Made by a program: the position numbers and the translations under genes
Shown: piece after piece, positions 24,401 through 35,330 of the stretch
Numbering within the stretch: the first letter of the stretch is position 1
Layout: each line of letters begins with the position of its first letter
DNA from: Buddleja alternifolia
Taxonomy: Eukaryota > Streptophyta > Magnoliopsida > Lamiales > Scrophulariaceae
Length of the DNA stretch: 64,000 nt
Direction: 5' to 3'
Assembly (NCBI GenBank): GCA_019426215.1
Contig: CM033397.1
Span: forward strand, 23,686,480 to 23,750,479
The notes under the pieces: generated by a model
Databases searched by the model: none
Seen by the model: only the letters and a program-made list of their open reading frames with translations
What the model was told of the DNA's origin: nothing

Positions 24401-25418
24401 TCCTGGTACTATACGTGGATGACATTCTACTTATAGGTAATGATGCAGGTTTGCTAACTTCGGTTAAGACATGACTTTCAAGGACATTCTCCATGAAAGA
24501 CTTAGGAGAAGCCACCTATGTCCTAGGAATTTGAATCTACAGGGATAGATCGAATAAGACAATAGGTCTCTCCCAAGCCCTCTACTTAGAAAAAGTCCTT
24601 AAGCGATTTGGGATGAAAAATTCTAAAAGAGGTCTTTTGCTCATGAGACATGGAATTCATCTCTCCAAAAAGATGAGTCCTCAAAGTGAGGAAGATCGAA
24701 GCGAGATGAGTACCATCCCCTATGCCTCGGCAATGGGAAGTCTCATGTACCCTATGTTATGCACGAGACCAGATCTTGCATACGTTGTGAGCGTAATAAG
24801 TAGGTTTCAAGCTAACCCAGGTAAAGAACATTGGATAGCCGTGAAATCAATCTTAAAGTACTTGAGAAGAACTAAAGATATGATCCTCACATATGGCGAT
24901 GGAGAAATGAAAGTGGATGGTTATACTGATTCAGATTTCCAATCTGACATCGATGACCGAAAATCCACTTCTGGGTTCATAGTCACTTTGAACGGTGGAG
25001 CAGTGTCTTGGAAAGTTCCGAGCAAAGCACAACTGCCGATTTAACCACCGAAGCTGAATATGTGGCAGCCTCGGAGGCAGACAAGGAGGCTGTTTGGATA
25101 AAGAAGTTCATTACTGAACTTCAAGTTGTTCCTAGTATGGAGCTTCTGTTGCCACTATGGTGTGACAACAACGGAGCCATCGCGCAAGCAAAGGAACCAA
25201 GGTCTCACAACAAATCGAAACACATAGAGAGGAGATATCAAATAATTCGAGAAATCGTTGGACGAGGCGACATCGCCGTGCAGAAAATAGCCTCAACGGA
25301 TAACATAGCTGACCCACTCACTAAGCCATTGGCGCAGGAGGTGCTAGAGCAACATCTTGAGAAGATGGGTATTAGATACCAAAGCGATTGGCATAAAGTG
25401 CAAGTGGGAGATTGTTAG
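21418..25418 (+). pseudogene. Element B gag-pol polyprotein, broken by stops and frameshifts
   Basis: Gag starts MVNNSLLKMLEKN and runs to about 22160. The zinc knuckle (22114-22155) keeps CVHC but has Asn for His and Tyr for Cys. The protease reads WILDSGASAH, an intact DSG. The integrase has LRLGHVG, CESC, HTDVCGPF, RSDRGGEYM and GVAERRNRT, so both zinc-binding and D,D,E residues are visible. The RT has LYVDDILLIGN (YVDD at 24412-24423) but carries an in-frame 35-codon duplication upstream. RNase H follows (YTDSDFQSDIDD, TTEAEYVAASEA). Breaks include 22654-22656 and 24472-24474 (Trp to stop), about 23622, 23765, 24531 and a frameshift near 25013. The last codons VGDC and the TAG stop overlap the first six bases of the 3' LTR. 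Confidence 0.92.
23989..24198 (+). repeat. 105 bp in-frame tandem duplication in element B RT
   Basis: Copy 1 (23989-24093) and copy 2 (24094-24198) both encode IKSIRILLSIAAYLDYEIWQ followed by MDVKTAFLNGFLE. Only a few bases differ (for example CTACTTTC against CTGCTTTC, and GAGAAGGAT against GAGGAGGAT). Elements A, C and G have a single copy at this place. Confidence 0.96.
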
Positions 25419-27081
25419 GTATATGCCCTAGATGCCAATGAGGACAAATAGTTAGATTAGGGTATCTTATTATGTTGTACAAACCATTAAAATGATACTA
25501 ATAAAGGCATCTGTATTTTGTTCATATAAATCTTTATGACATCTAAATAAGTATTGAACATATAGTCCTTGTGAATAAAGTTTTGACTCTTTGCCCTTTA
25601 TGGAATAAAGACGTGGCATGGGAAGAGTCTTACACCTTATCACTTAAAAGGGTTCGCAAGTCAAAGAATCTTAATTGGGCATTAAGATTCGACTTGTATG
25701 ACACATGCTCTGACGATGAGTGCCAGTCAAACACTATAGGGATAGTGGGAGAAAGTATCATAGGTATGTCAATGGAATTGATATATTCGAACACGGCTCG
25801 TAGTAATATGATCACATGGGTATTTACTCAGTGACTGTCAATGATTGGATTACTGATCGTAATAGTATGCGTGAGCCTTAGACCTAAGGGTTCATGATCA
25901 ATGTGCTTGTATTATTGGATCTGTTACCAGAGTAGTTAGGCCCATATCACCTGTCGGTGGGGTCGACCTCAAAGTGCGATATCAATGAGACAAGTAGCAG
26001 TTGATCAGTGATCGCCAAGATGGGATTCACTATCTCGATAGTAAACGAGTAAGTATCCTGTGCGATTATAGGCTAGTGATATTATAAGTCTTTGGCCAAA
26101 GCATAACAACTAACTCAAGTGAGACACTGAGGGTAGTTTAGTAATTTCATTATGCTATAATCTAATGCACAGTATCAAGTTTAGTGAGTTTGACATTTCC
26201 ATGACTCTCACTTGATCGGGATACGTCAGTGAAGGGCTTATACTCATACGACATTTATGATCAAGACGTTCGTAAAATGATTCGTTCATTTCGTACTCAA
26301 TTGAGTTACGATGTGAGTCCACGGGACTGGCTAGGTGACACTCACATCCTTAGGTAATTCCTCCCTTTGCCAATTGAGACGAACCTTAAGAGTCGCGCTA
26401 TAAGAAACGAACAGGATGTATCTTTTTGTATAAATCTTTTAGAAAGAATTAAATGGACTGATTGATTTAATTAGATTAAATCAATTAATTAAATATTTAA
26501 TTTAATTAGATTAAATTAAATTACTTAATTAGTATATTAATTAAAAGGAATTGATTAATAGTATATATTATATTTAAATTAAATTTAAATTAAATATATA
26601 CAGATGGGCTAGAAATTAGACAAGCCAATTAAAAGCCCACCTGGTCCAAGGAATCCCTAAAGGGGGCGGCCACGTAGGGTTGGAGTAGCCTCAAACTTGT
26701 TCAACAAGCTAGTTGATTTTAAAAGAACTCCTACAGTGGAACAAACCCTAAGACAAGAGAAAAAGAAAAACAATACGTTTTGCACAACACAAAAAGAAAG
26801 GAACTCTCTCCTCTCTCTCTCCTCTCTAGCTGTCCACTGCTGCAAAGTAGGAGGAGTCTCGGGATCTTTGGAAGGCTCTTTTCGCGTGAAGCTTTAGAGA
26901 CAGGAGCCCTTGGAGAATTGTTGTTCTGCAGAATCAGTAAACGAATCAAAAAGGTATTTTTATTCGTTCTATTTTTTGCGAAACCAATGAAAAATCATCA
27001 GATCTATTTTTGTGATCTGCAGGTAGGAATCCTCGAATCTTCCGCTGCAATTCTCTGTTTTCATGTATAGGATTCCTAACA
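25413..27081 (+). repeat. 3' LTR of element B (family 1a)
   Basis: It starts TGTTAGGTATATGCCC directly after the purine tract CAAGTGGGAGAT (25401-25412) and ends ATAGGATTCCTAACA, 1669 bp. Open frames on both strands between 26657 and 27215 are shadows in LTR sequence and occur similarly in the 5' LTR. Confidence 0.95.
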
Positions 27082-27086
27082 GTAGT

Positions 27087-27346
27087 GCCAACAATATTAT
27101 TATGAAATAAAATGCTGCAAGTACTGTCAATGAATTTAAAAACATATATAGTCGTTCCTAACCAAAAGAGAAATGGAAATAATGTTTTTAATCCCTTTGG
27201 ACAAAACCAAAACATCCTCTAAATTTAAACTATGCCCAGATGATAAACACAAAGAAGTTGATCCAATGTGAGATGTTGCTGCCAACACTGATCAGCACCT
27301 CCCTATGCTCCAGCTTCCTACTTCGCTGCAGATCCTGATTCATTTC
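27087..27346 (-). pseudogene. Continuation of element C (protease/pre-integrase region) beyond element B
   Basis: The minus strand aligns with element A around 1850-2115. For example GCCAACA...TATTCC matches the complement near 2090, and ACATTGATCATCAC-like text matches near 1890. It ends CTGATTCA at about 27342, which corresponds to NQELERS in A. Together with the pol block ending at 15285 this shows B lies inside C. Internal deletions are present. C is then cut by the LTR of element E at 27347. Confidence 0.76.
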
Positions 27347-28876
27347 TGTTAGGAATTTCATGTTAGATGTTTTGATGATAATTGGGATTTTTGTAAGACC
27401 CCAAATAAAATGTAAGTTTATACTTTATTAAAAGATTTGTATAAACGCCTGAAAGATGTAATTTTTTTAGGCTTGTAAATTTTATCTTTGTAGATTTTAG
27501 ACTAAGTATTAGATACCAAGTCTATAATAGAATTCTAGATGAGTCTATCAAGGATGAAGTTGAAGATCAGCGTCTGAAATCAAGTGAAGATGAAGATTTG
27601 TTCTCAAGCGTCAGTCAAGTGCTAAAAATCTGTTTAAGGACTTATGAACCAAGAGCTCACGCTATTCAAGCGTTCAACGAAGGATTCACCTGAAATAAAT
27701 TCTCAAGTCATGAAGGACTTGAATGCTATCGTCAACGGACATTTATTTCCAACGGGAAATAAATTCAAAACGCATTAAATGCTTGATAGGAGCTTTAAAT
27801 GTGATAAGCTATTGTGACTTGTGGACAAGCCACCTTTTGACTAGACTGTTACCATTCAGAGTTCAAAACCTGCTCCTGTCCAATCAGAACCAGCAGATTT
27901 TCATGAATGTCAGAACAAGGTCTATTTAATGCGCCGCGTGAGAGACACACTCCTGCATGTGTCCAACGGACAATTCCAGAGAAATTTCTATAAATAGTAC
28001 CTCTCAGCAAACCCTAAATACCAATCTTCATGCACATATAGCCAAAACTTTGCTAAAATTACTTGAAAGAAAGGCTTATATTTTTCATAGCCAAAATTCC
28101 TGAAAGCTTTTCTTTTACATTCCAAGACAGTCAAAAATGTCTCAAACACCTTCAAAGAAGAACTCTTCATTATTACTGAGATATTCCAAGTTGTTTCAAC
28201 TTTTCCAAAATCAAACGACCTGTTAGAAAAACCCCATCGTAGCCTCGCGATCTGTGTGAAGTTGAAGTTGGATACTTTCATAATTTCTGGGTGAATGTAG
28301 CAAGGGGATAGAAGTGTCTTGTAGCTGAAATTTGAGTGACCAAGGAGCTCAAGTCATCAATATCCATCTCTCCCTTTGTGTAGAATCTTCTGTGTGATTC
28401 TTCGAGAATCAGTTTAGTAGATTGCCTCCAAGTGTTCGAGGAGAAAAAGGACGTAGTTGGGATTACACCACCCAATGAACTTTTCAAAATTTGTGTTCTT
28501 TGCTTTACCGTTATTTCATTCTTGTCATATGATTCCATAAATCGGTTAAGTAAACACATTGACAAAATCATCCAAAGCTAAGCAACTAAAGAAATCTTCA
28601 TGACGCTAAAACCTTCAAAAGGAAGACCTAAAATCATTCAGCTGTGCTAACCCTGATTAAAGAGCTGAACGCTTAATCCTACTTGGTTATAGTATTCAAG
28701 TCTTAAGTCTAAATTAACTTTAACAAAACAGTCTTCAAGTAGACGCTCAGTCAAGCGCCTACACTTTCAAGCGTCCAAACCAATTTTAATACAAAACTTT
28801 TTGAAGTCGAAAAAGACTTCAGGGTCTATTCAAACCCCCCCTTCTAAACCCTTTCGTATGCCACTTGGAACTAACA
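27347..28876 (+). repeat. 5' LTR of element E (Sirevirus family)
   Basis: It starts TGTTAGGAATTTCATGTTAG and ends CACTTGGAACTAACA, 1530 bp. The start is shared with the LTRs of element M (58876 and 62547). A TATA-like box lies at 27989-27996. The minus-strand frames at 27988-28281 and 28278-28571 are shadows in LTR sequence. Confidence 0.9.
27989..27996 (+). promoter_or_regulatory. Candidate TATA box in the element E LTR
   Basis: TATAAATA is followed by AGTACCTCTCAGCAAA. The same box in the same context occurs in both LTRs of element M (59537-59544 and 63178-63185). Conservation in three copies supports a U3 core promoter. Confidence 0.6.
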
Positions 28877-28878
28877 AG

Positions 28879-28890
28879 TGGTATTAGAGC
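28879..28890 (+). other. Primer-binding site of element E
   Basis: TGGTATTAGAGC lies two bases after the LTR end. It differs from the canonical initiator tRNA-Met site by one C-to-T change. Confidence 0.82.
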
Positions 28891-28976
28891 GGTTGATGTA
28901 GAAATTTTAAAATTTCCAAGCATAACTACTTGTTTAGATCCTATTTTAAACATCTAGTTGCTTTTTAAAATTTATT

Positions 28977-30959
28977 ATGGCATTCGCTAAAGTTCGTAAA
29001 TTGACCGAGTCAAATTATGACTCTTGGAAAATCAAAGCTTTTACTTATTTGTGTTCATGCGATGATAAAATGTGTGATATCATTTCAGATGGACCTAATC
29101 AAATATTCAAGGTCATCACTAGAGCGCCTATAGCCACAGAAGTAACTCCAGATGGATATGTTAAGAAGCCAAAGCAAGAATGGTCTACATATGAGAGTCG
29201 AAGAGCTAATCTAGACAATGTTGGAAGAAAAGCTCTATAATACTGCCATTGGTGATAACGACAACTTATTCAACAACGTCAAATTGTGTAATACGACTAA
29301 GGATATATGGGATAAGTTAGCTACTATATGTGGTGGTTCGGCACAAATCAAGGAGAACAAGCTTTCCATTGCCAAGGAAATATTTAATGGTTTTAAGATG
29401 TTGCTCAATGAGACACTAGAGCAATTGGATATAAGATTTACAGCTCTTGTTACGGAATTAACATCTTTAGGCATGGATTTACAAAACAGAGAAATGGTGG
29501 TTAAGATTTTCAGAAGTCTACCTAGTAGATTTTTTATGAAGACAATAGCAATGAGAGAATCAAATATGTTGGATCTTCTAACTCTAGAAGATGCCTTTTC
29601 AGAGCTCAAAGCGTTTGAGTTCGAGTTGAATTCAGCAAGTGATGTAGTCAGCATTCCAGTGATAGAATCTGGAGCGCTTATACCATCAATCAAGGGTAAA
29701 TCGGGTAACAAAGGAAAAGTATCAAATATCAGTGAGGATGAGAAACTAGAGCTGCTGAACAGATTTAGAAAGTTCCTAATATATGAAAATAAAGGAAATA
29801 ATCCTAAACATCAAGGACATAACTCTTTCCAAATGCCTCCTCCAGTACAACAACAATATGAAACGCCTCATTATTCTGCACCTTCTCCCTCAGCGCTGAT
29901 TCAGTACCAAGCATCTACCCAACAGAATCTCTCAGCACCAGTGGTCACAAAACCACAAACTGCAAGGTTGATAAATGAACAAAAGATGAAAACTAATATG
30001 TGTTATGATTGTAGGAAACCAGGGAATTAGAGGTAAATTTCCCTTATCCAAACGTATCTAAGCCCTCAAAGCAAGATTACTTGGATAGAAACCAATTCAG
30101 GATCAACCTTCACCAACAAGGTTTGCTAGAGGAGTCAGAACAAGCGTCCGCACCTAAAGATTTGGAGTCTTCAAAGGAGAGCAGTGATGATGATGAGCCA
30201 GTGGATGACTCATTGCTTATTTATCTTATGGTGAGAGATGATGAAGTGTCCCCTGAGGTAAACACTGAAGTTACTTATCCTCTCTCTTATGAAGAATTAC
30301 TTGACAAAGTTAAAGAGTATTATAAAGATTGTCAAGTTGCCACCAAGTTATATCAAAATCACTTCGATATCATCATCACTCAAGAGTGATAATGTGACGC
30401 TCAAGGCAGAGTTTCAAGTTCAGCAACAATGTATTGAGAAGAACAAATCACTTGAGAGTGAGATAACTAATTTGAAAAGTGATCTTTATATAATAGTCAA
30501 GAGAGAAGGTGAGCTGATTGCTAGACTTGCTAAATCAGAGCAGCTCATCTCATCATTGTCTAAAGCGTCAAGAAAGCTAGACAATGTGACTGAGGTAACA
30601 GGAATGTTTGGTGAAAAGACCGATTTAGGATGCAAGAAATTCGGTAAACAACCAAAGAAATCTAATGTTACGCAAACAACAAAGGAAATGGTGTATTCTT
30701 TGTTGAGAAAGGTTCAAAAAGTCAAACACCTGTTAAACTAAGAGACAATATTATGAGGCCAAATGAGAAAGTCAATACTAACTCAGGCAAAGGAGAGACG
30801 AAAGTGAATGATTCACAAAAGAAAGTCCATCCAAATGCTCAAAAAGCTAAGGATAAACCTTCTACCAGTGAATCAAATGCTAAGCGTCAAGTACTGAAAG
30901 TGCATCCTAAGCCAATGCCAAGGAAATACCAGCGTCAATATCCAACGCTTGAGCGTTAA
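28977..30959 (+). pseudogene. Sirevirus-type gag of element E, broken
   Basis: It starts MAFAKVRKLTESNYDSWK, a typical copia gag N-terminus. The frame shifts near 29237 and continues as LYNTAIGDNDNLFNNV, DIWDKLATICGG, QLDIRFTALVTELTSLGMDL and RSLPSRFFMKTIAMRES (gag-polypeptide domain of copia elements). The zinc knuckle near 30000-30036 reads CYDCRKPGN followed by stops, so His and the last Cys are gone. Downstream fragments at 30081-30389 and 30289-30741 are acidic and then coiled-coil-like (ENKSLESEITNLKSDL-type text), as in Sirevirus gag tails. 30753-30959 is a basic tail. The protease that should follow is absent on this strand. Confidence 0.85.
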
Positions 30960-31436
30960 TATCCAACACGAAGAAAATACTTGGAAGAACAGAGTAGGCT
31001 CTGAAAGCGTCTAGACCCAAAAGGTCATTGAACATGACATCCAACGCTTGAACGTTGTCTAGGACGGCTCTACCTGTATGATGATCTTCCTCGTGCTCAT
31101 AAGTCAAACTCATGTGCACTTCACTTAGCCTCGGGAGTGCATCTCTTTTGCATGTAGATGCATCCTCATTCAAATCAAGGGATATGCATTAAACAAAATT
31201 TTGGTTCTCATGAAATAGTACCGTCCACCTTGAATGAAACACCTTGCCTGTAGCATGGTAAATCGCTAACATTGCCAACAAGAGATTTGCGCTGCAAAGG
31301 ACAAATCCCAAGAAATCTTTATAAGCAATTGTTACGATTATGCCCTCAGATGCTATAGAGGATGGTATGAATAGGGCATCTATCTTATATTGAACTTAAA
31401 TATTATATATAATAAATGGCATTATTTAGTTTTCAC
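30960..31436. other. Unassigned junction between element E and inverted element F
   Basis: No LTR, purine tract or recognisable domain was found. Repeated AACGCTTGA / AACGTTG-like words near 30950-31070 resemble the gag tail. The minus-strand frame at 30907-31173 has no recognisable domain. The join between plus-strand gag and minus-strand F falls somewhere here. Confidence 0.45.
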
Positions 31437-31740
31437 TTAATTCTTCGAGAAAGAATACGGCAAAACCTCGACGCCTGTATTCAACTCTGAATCTAAATAG
31501 AAATGGATATCTGACCAATTCTTCTAGTCAGTAAAAGTGCAACACAAACTCTTCAGCCCATCAACTTGTATCCATCATCCATCGCTTACCTAGCTTTTCA
31601 GCTTTGTCTTTGTCTTTTCTGGCAGTGAGATACTTTTCAAAACGGTCTAAGTTGCTCTCATAATCATCTGCCTATAATCTAGCGAGATATTCACATGCTT
31701 CATCTTCCACCTATGAATTGATTAGATTGGGACGCTCAGC
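31437..31740 (-). pseudogene. Protein-like frame of unknown identity, end of the element F post-pol region
   Basis: The minus strand from about 31730 to 31437 reads one frame with four stops or fewer. It contains VEDEACEYLARL, ADDYESNLDRFEKYLTARK, KAEKLGKRWMMDTS, WAEEFVLHFY, LEELVRYPFLFRFRVEY and RRRGFAVFFLEELSEN, ending at a stop. Low stop density and mixed charged and aromatic composition suggest former coding sequence. It follows the post-pol ORF across the solo LTR. I do not recognise the family. It could be the distal part of the Sirevirus post-pol ORF or a captured host fragment. Confidence 0.5.
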
Positions 31741-31809
31741 AACAACTTGTCCCTTTCCTTTCCATAATATGTGGGGTCTTGAAGATAGAGCATTCTGGGT
31801 AGAGTGAAC

Positions 31810-33455
31810 TGTCGGGTATATGCCCTAGATGCCAATGAGGAAAAATAGATTGTATAGGGCGTTCAATTATGTTGTACAGACTAATAATTAATAAAGGCAA
31901 TTATTATTTCATGTAAAACTTATGGCATCGATAAGTATTGAACAAACAGTCCTTGTGAATCAAGATTGACTCTTCGCCCTTTATGGAATAAAGAAGTGAC
32001 ACGAAGAGAGTCTTATTCCTGATCACTCAAAAGGGTTCACAAGTCAAGATATCTTAATTGGGCATTAAGATTCGACTTGTGTGACACATGCTCAGACAAA
32101 GAGTGTCAATCGAACACTATGGGATAGTGAGAACACATGTCATAGATATATCAATAGAATTGATATATTCAAACACGGCTCGCAGTAATCCGATCACATG
32201 GGTATTTACTCGGTGACTGTCAATGATTGGATTGCTGACCATAATAGTATGCTTGAGCCTTAGACCTGAGGGTTAATGATTAATGTGTTTGTGCTATTGA
32301 ATCTGTTACTAGAGTAGTTAGGCCCAACTCACCTTTTGGTGGGGCTAACCTTGAAGTGCGATCTTAATAAGTCAAGTAGCAGTTGTTCAGTGATCGCCAA
32401 GATGGGATTCAATGTTCTGATAGTAAACAAGAAAGTATCCTGTGCAATCATGTGCATATGAAATTATAAGTCTTTGGCCAAAGCAATGAAACTAACTTAT
32501 GTGGGACATGGAGGGTAGTTTGGTAATTTCATCATAATATGATTACATGCACAATATCAAGTTTAGTGAGTTTGACATAAACCATCACTCTCACTTGATC
32601 GGGATACGTCAGTGAAGGGCTTATACTCATATAATATTTATGGTCTAGAGGTTCATAAATGATTCGTTCATTTCATACTCAATTGGGTTACGATGTGAGT
32701 CCACGGGACTGGTTAGGTAACACTTACATCCTTTGGTAATTCATCCCATTGCCAATTAAGACGAACCTAAAGAGTCGCGCTATAAGAAACGAACAGGATG
32801 ACTTTTTGTGTTAATCTTTTAGCAAGATATAATTAAATGGACGCATTGATTTATTGGTTAAATCAATGAATTAAATATTGAATTTAATTAGATTAAATTA
32901 AATTATTTAATTAGAGAATTAATTAAATGGAATTAATTAATTATTTAATATGTATTGGATTTAAATAGGATTGAAATTAAATACATGTTAGAAGGTGGGT
33001 TAAGTTGAATGGGCCAACATAAAGCCCACCCATGTCCATGTGGAGCCCTAGGGGGCGGCCACCTTAGGAGTCCTAAGGGACTCCGACTTGTTTGTTAAGT
33101 CATAGAGTTATAAGATAACTCCAACACTTACAAATCACAAGTAACCCTAGTTGCATAACACACAAAAAGAAAGAGAAGAATCCTACCCCAAAAATTCGCC
33201 ATAGCTGTCCACCACCATTGAAGGGGGAACTTTTGGGGATCTTTTGAAGGTTCATTTCATGTGCATCTTTAGAGACAGGAGCTCAAGGAGTTGTTGTTAT
33301 GCTAAGGTTAATTACGAAATCAATATGGTAAATCAATTTCATTTAGTTTTTGGAAAACTACTAAAATCATTAAATCCATCCCGTTAAAGTGATCCACCTT
33401 TAGGAATCCAAAAAATTTTATTTCGCTGAATTTTTACTCCGATGGATTCCTAATA
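31810..33455 (+). mobile_element. Solo LTR, copia family 1b, inside element F
   Basis: It starts TGTCGGGTATATGCCC and ends GGATTCCTAATA, 1646 bp. Flanks TGAAC (31805-31809) and CGAAC (33456-33460) are a 5 bp target duplication with one transition. It is closest to the LTR of element A (AATTAATAAAGGCAATTATT near the start). No internal sequence or gene is present. Confidence 0.9.
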
Positions 33456-35330
33456 CGAACGACCTTAGGCTTCATCGAGTACCCAATTTTGTTTAACATT
33501 TCTTCATCGGGGTCTCTTAGCCAACCAGCGATATTGGGATTCTTAATTACCATCTTGTTCTAGTACGGAGTATAAAATGCTTTTGCGGAACGGCCAAAAC
33601 GGTAGAAACGCTCAGTGTCAAAATCAGATAAATTGACCACTGGACGTCGAATATAACCCAATCGTGATTTCAGACACTTCTTGTGTGAAGACCAAGATTA
33701 GTCAGCTTCTCAAACACATCAAACTTCTTGGCGTCTGAAAGAAGAGGGTTGTGGAGAGTCTCTTGAAAGGTCTTCTCCATGTCAACCATCTGAGAAGTGT
33801 TATTTTCTCTCCAGGCATAGTAGGATTTAACTTCGCATCATAGGCTCTGAGAAAGAAATTAATCACTCGGGGAGGAGGAGGAGTTGGTCTTTGGATAACT
33901 AGGGCCACTTCTATCGACCACTCAGCATTCACAGACGTGTCGCTGGCTATAGAGGTTTCAGCTCCAGGAATGTCTAGTGCAACTTCTTTAGCGATATCCA
34001 CGATCGATGTCATGTTGACATCTAACTCCATCTCTACCTCAGGAGGGGTTACCTCAGCGACAGCTGGAACTTTAGATTCTGCCACAATTGGAGCTAAAAC
34101 AAGCAAGCGTTTGAGACAAAACAAAGATTTCTACTAAGTAGAAATTTAAGAGATAAAAAAGAAACGCTTACCCTGAGGACTTTCATGGACCTCAGTCGCT
34201 TGAGCGTCAGGAACAGATAGTACTTGTGCCCCAAGCTCCAAAGAAACCTCATCGTCAAGATTGACGATAGTGGTTAGAGGAATAGCACGAATAGGAATAT
34301 TGAATGCCTCTAAGGTATCAAGAACATATTTGATATTGGCTTCTCTTCGAGCTGGAATTTTATCCTAACGTTCGAAGAAAAATAACTAACAAGGAAAGGA
34401 TAATGTACTTTGCAATTGTACAAGTACTTACCCTGATCGCTATCATCAATATCCTCTGAAGGAGGATTAGCTTCAGGCTCGGCGATTGATTCAGGAGGAG
34501 GAGCAGTACTCGTTGGTTCTTCTAGCGTTGGCTCTTGCTCAACTGGAGCGCTTGTCGATTCCATTGGAGTTGTCTGATGAGTGCGCTTACAGATGAGTGG
34601 CACTTTCTCTTCTTCTTCTTCCTCCTCAATTTCTGGAGCAATCAAAAATGCTGGGAGAGGAAAAGGGAATTTCGGAGGAAGAGAGGGAGATTTCTTCTTG
34701 GTCTCCTTCTTCGTAGGCTTCTTTGCAGGCTTAGACGGCTTAGCATCTTTCTTGGCAGCCTTTCTCTTTGGTCGTTTGACCACCACCTCCTTTTTAGGAT
34801 CATTTGATGAAGAAGTCGTTTGATGAGGCAGTGAGTCGCTCAGGTTCTCTTTTGGGGACTGCTGCACCACCGCGTCGCTTGGGGTTTAGCAGTTCGCCAA
34901 TCGTCTTTTTACCGTAGAACTTTAGCGCTGGAACTTTGGTTCCCTCAGAATTAACATAACCGCTAATGCTAATAATAAAGCTTAAAAGAATCCCATAAGG
35001 CTTGGGATTAACCGACTTCTAGATCGCTGCTTTGAAGCGATTAAAAACGTATAGAGCCCAATTGACCTTCAGCTTGGTTAAAATGGCTATCATCATCTTG
35101 TACTGCAGATTTGAAATCTTATCAAATAATCCTTTACGACAATCCACCATTTTTGCGCAGACATTAGCCAGAATGACATTCACCCTTCATGTCATTCTTC
35201 TTGAAATTTGGTTCATACGCGGTAGCAATGTCGTCTCTTCTGACTTTTCCCCATACTTTGGTAGCATCTCCCTTTCCAACTCGTCTACTTCTCCACCATG
35301 AGTGGGTAATTTCAGCAAATGAGCAATTTT
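33456..35330 (-). pseudogene. Post-pol ORF of element F (Sirevirus env-like / plant transposon-type domain), broken
   Basis: It lies downstream of RNase H in the sense of F, where Sireviruses carry an extra ORF often called envelope-like. Minus-strand blocks in order: about 35185-34890 with CAKMVDCRKGLFDKISNLQY, NWALYVFNRFKAAI and NPKPYGILLSF; 34870-34310 with a lysine- and proline-rich stretch (KRPKRKAAKKDAKPSKPAKK) then an acidic EEEEEE tract and PPPESIAEPEANPP; 34124-33702 with acidic sequence and PTPPPPRVINFF; 33690-33456 with RPVVNLSDFDTERFYRFGRS and NPNIAGWLRDPDEEML. The YGILLSF-type text recalls the 'putative plant transposon protein' domain from memory, not from a search. Block order may be rearranged. 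No signal peptide or clear membrane helix was seen. Confidence 0.6.

Larger units (their letters stand above)
15286..27081 (+). mobile_element. Ty1/copia LTR retrotransposon B (BARE-1/Angela-like), both LTRs present
   Basis: This is the best-preserved element: a 5' LTR (15286-16949), PBS (16951-16963), leader with an inserted Helitron, gag-pol pseudogene (21418-25418), purine tract and 3' LTR (25413-27081). By eye the two LTRs differ at about 16 positions in their first ~430 bp, so B is not very recent. It sits in the pre-integrase region of inverted element C. Flanks GCAAT (15281-15285) and GTAGT (27082-27086) fit a 5 bp duplication changed by two transitions. Confidence 0.93.
27347..31000 (+). 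mobile_element. Sirevirus-type copia element E: 5' LTR, PBS and gag
   Basis: The order is LTR, PBS and a gag of Sirevirus character (an N-terminal gag-polypeptide domain, a CCHC remnant, then a long coiled-coil tail). No pol follows on this strand. From about 31437 the same type of element continues inverted as F. The exact right boundary is not visible. It inserted into element C. Confidence 0.8.

Noticed and set aside
29218..30030. A host gene encoding a gag-polypeptide (UBN2-like) domain protein
   Set aside because: It follows an LTR and PBS directly, has a frameshift and a broken zinc knuckle, and aligns with the gag of element M.
34581..34823. Plus-strand frames with Ser/Phe-rich text opposite the lysine-rich ORF
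   Set aside because: Shadow of the minus-strand Lys/Glu-rich codons.
34310..34870. Lysine- and proline-rich frame as a host nuclear protein gene
   Set aside because: It lies in order downstream of Sirevirus RNase H on the same strand, with neighbouring transposon-like blocks, so it is better read as part of the retroelement ORF.
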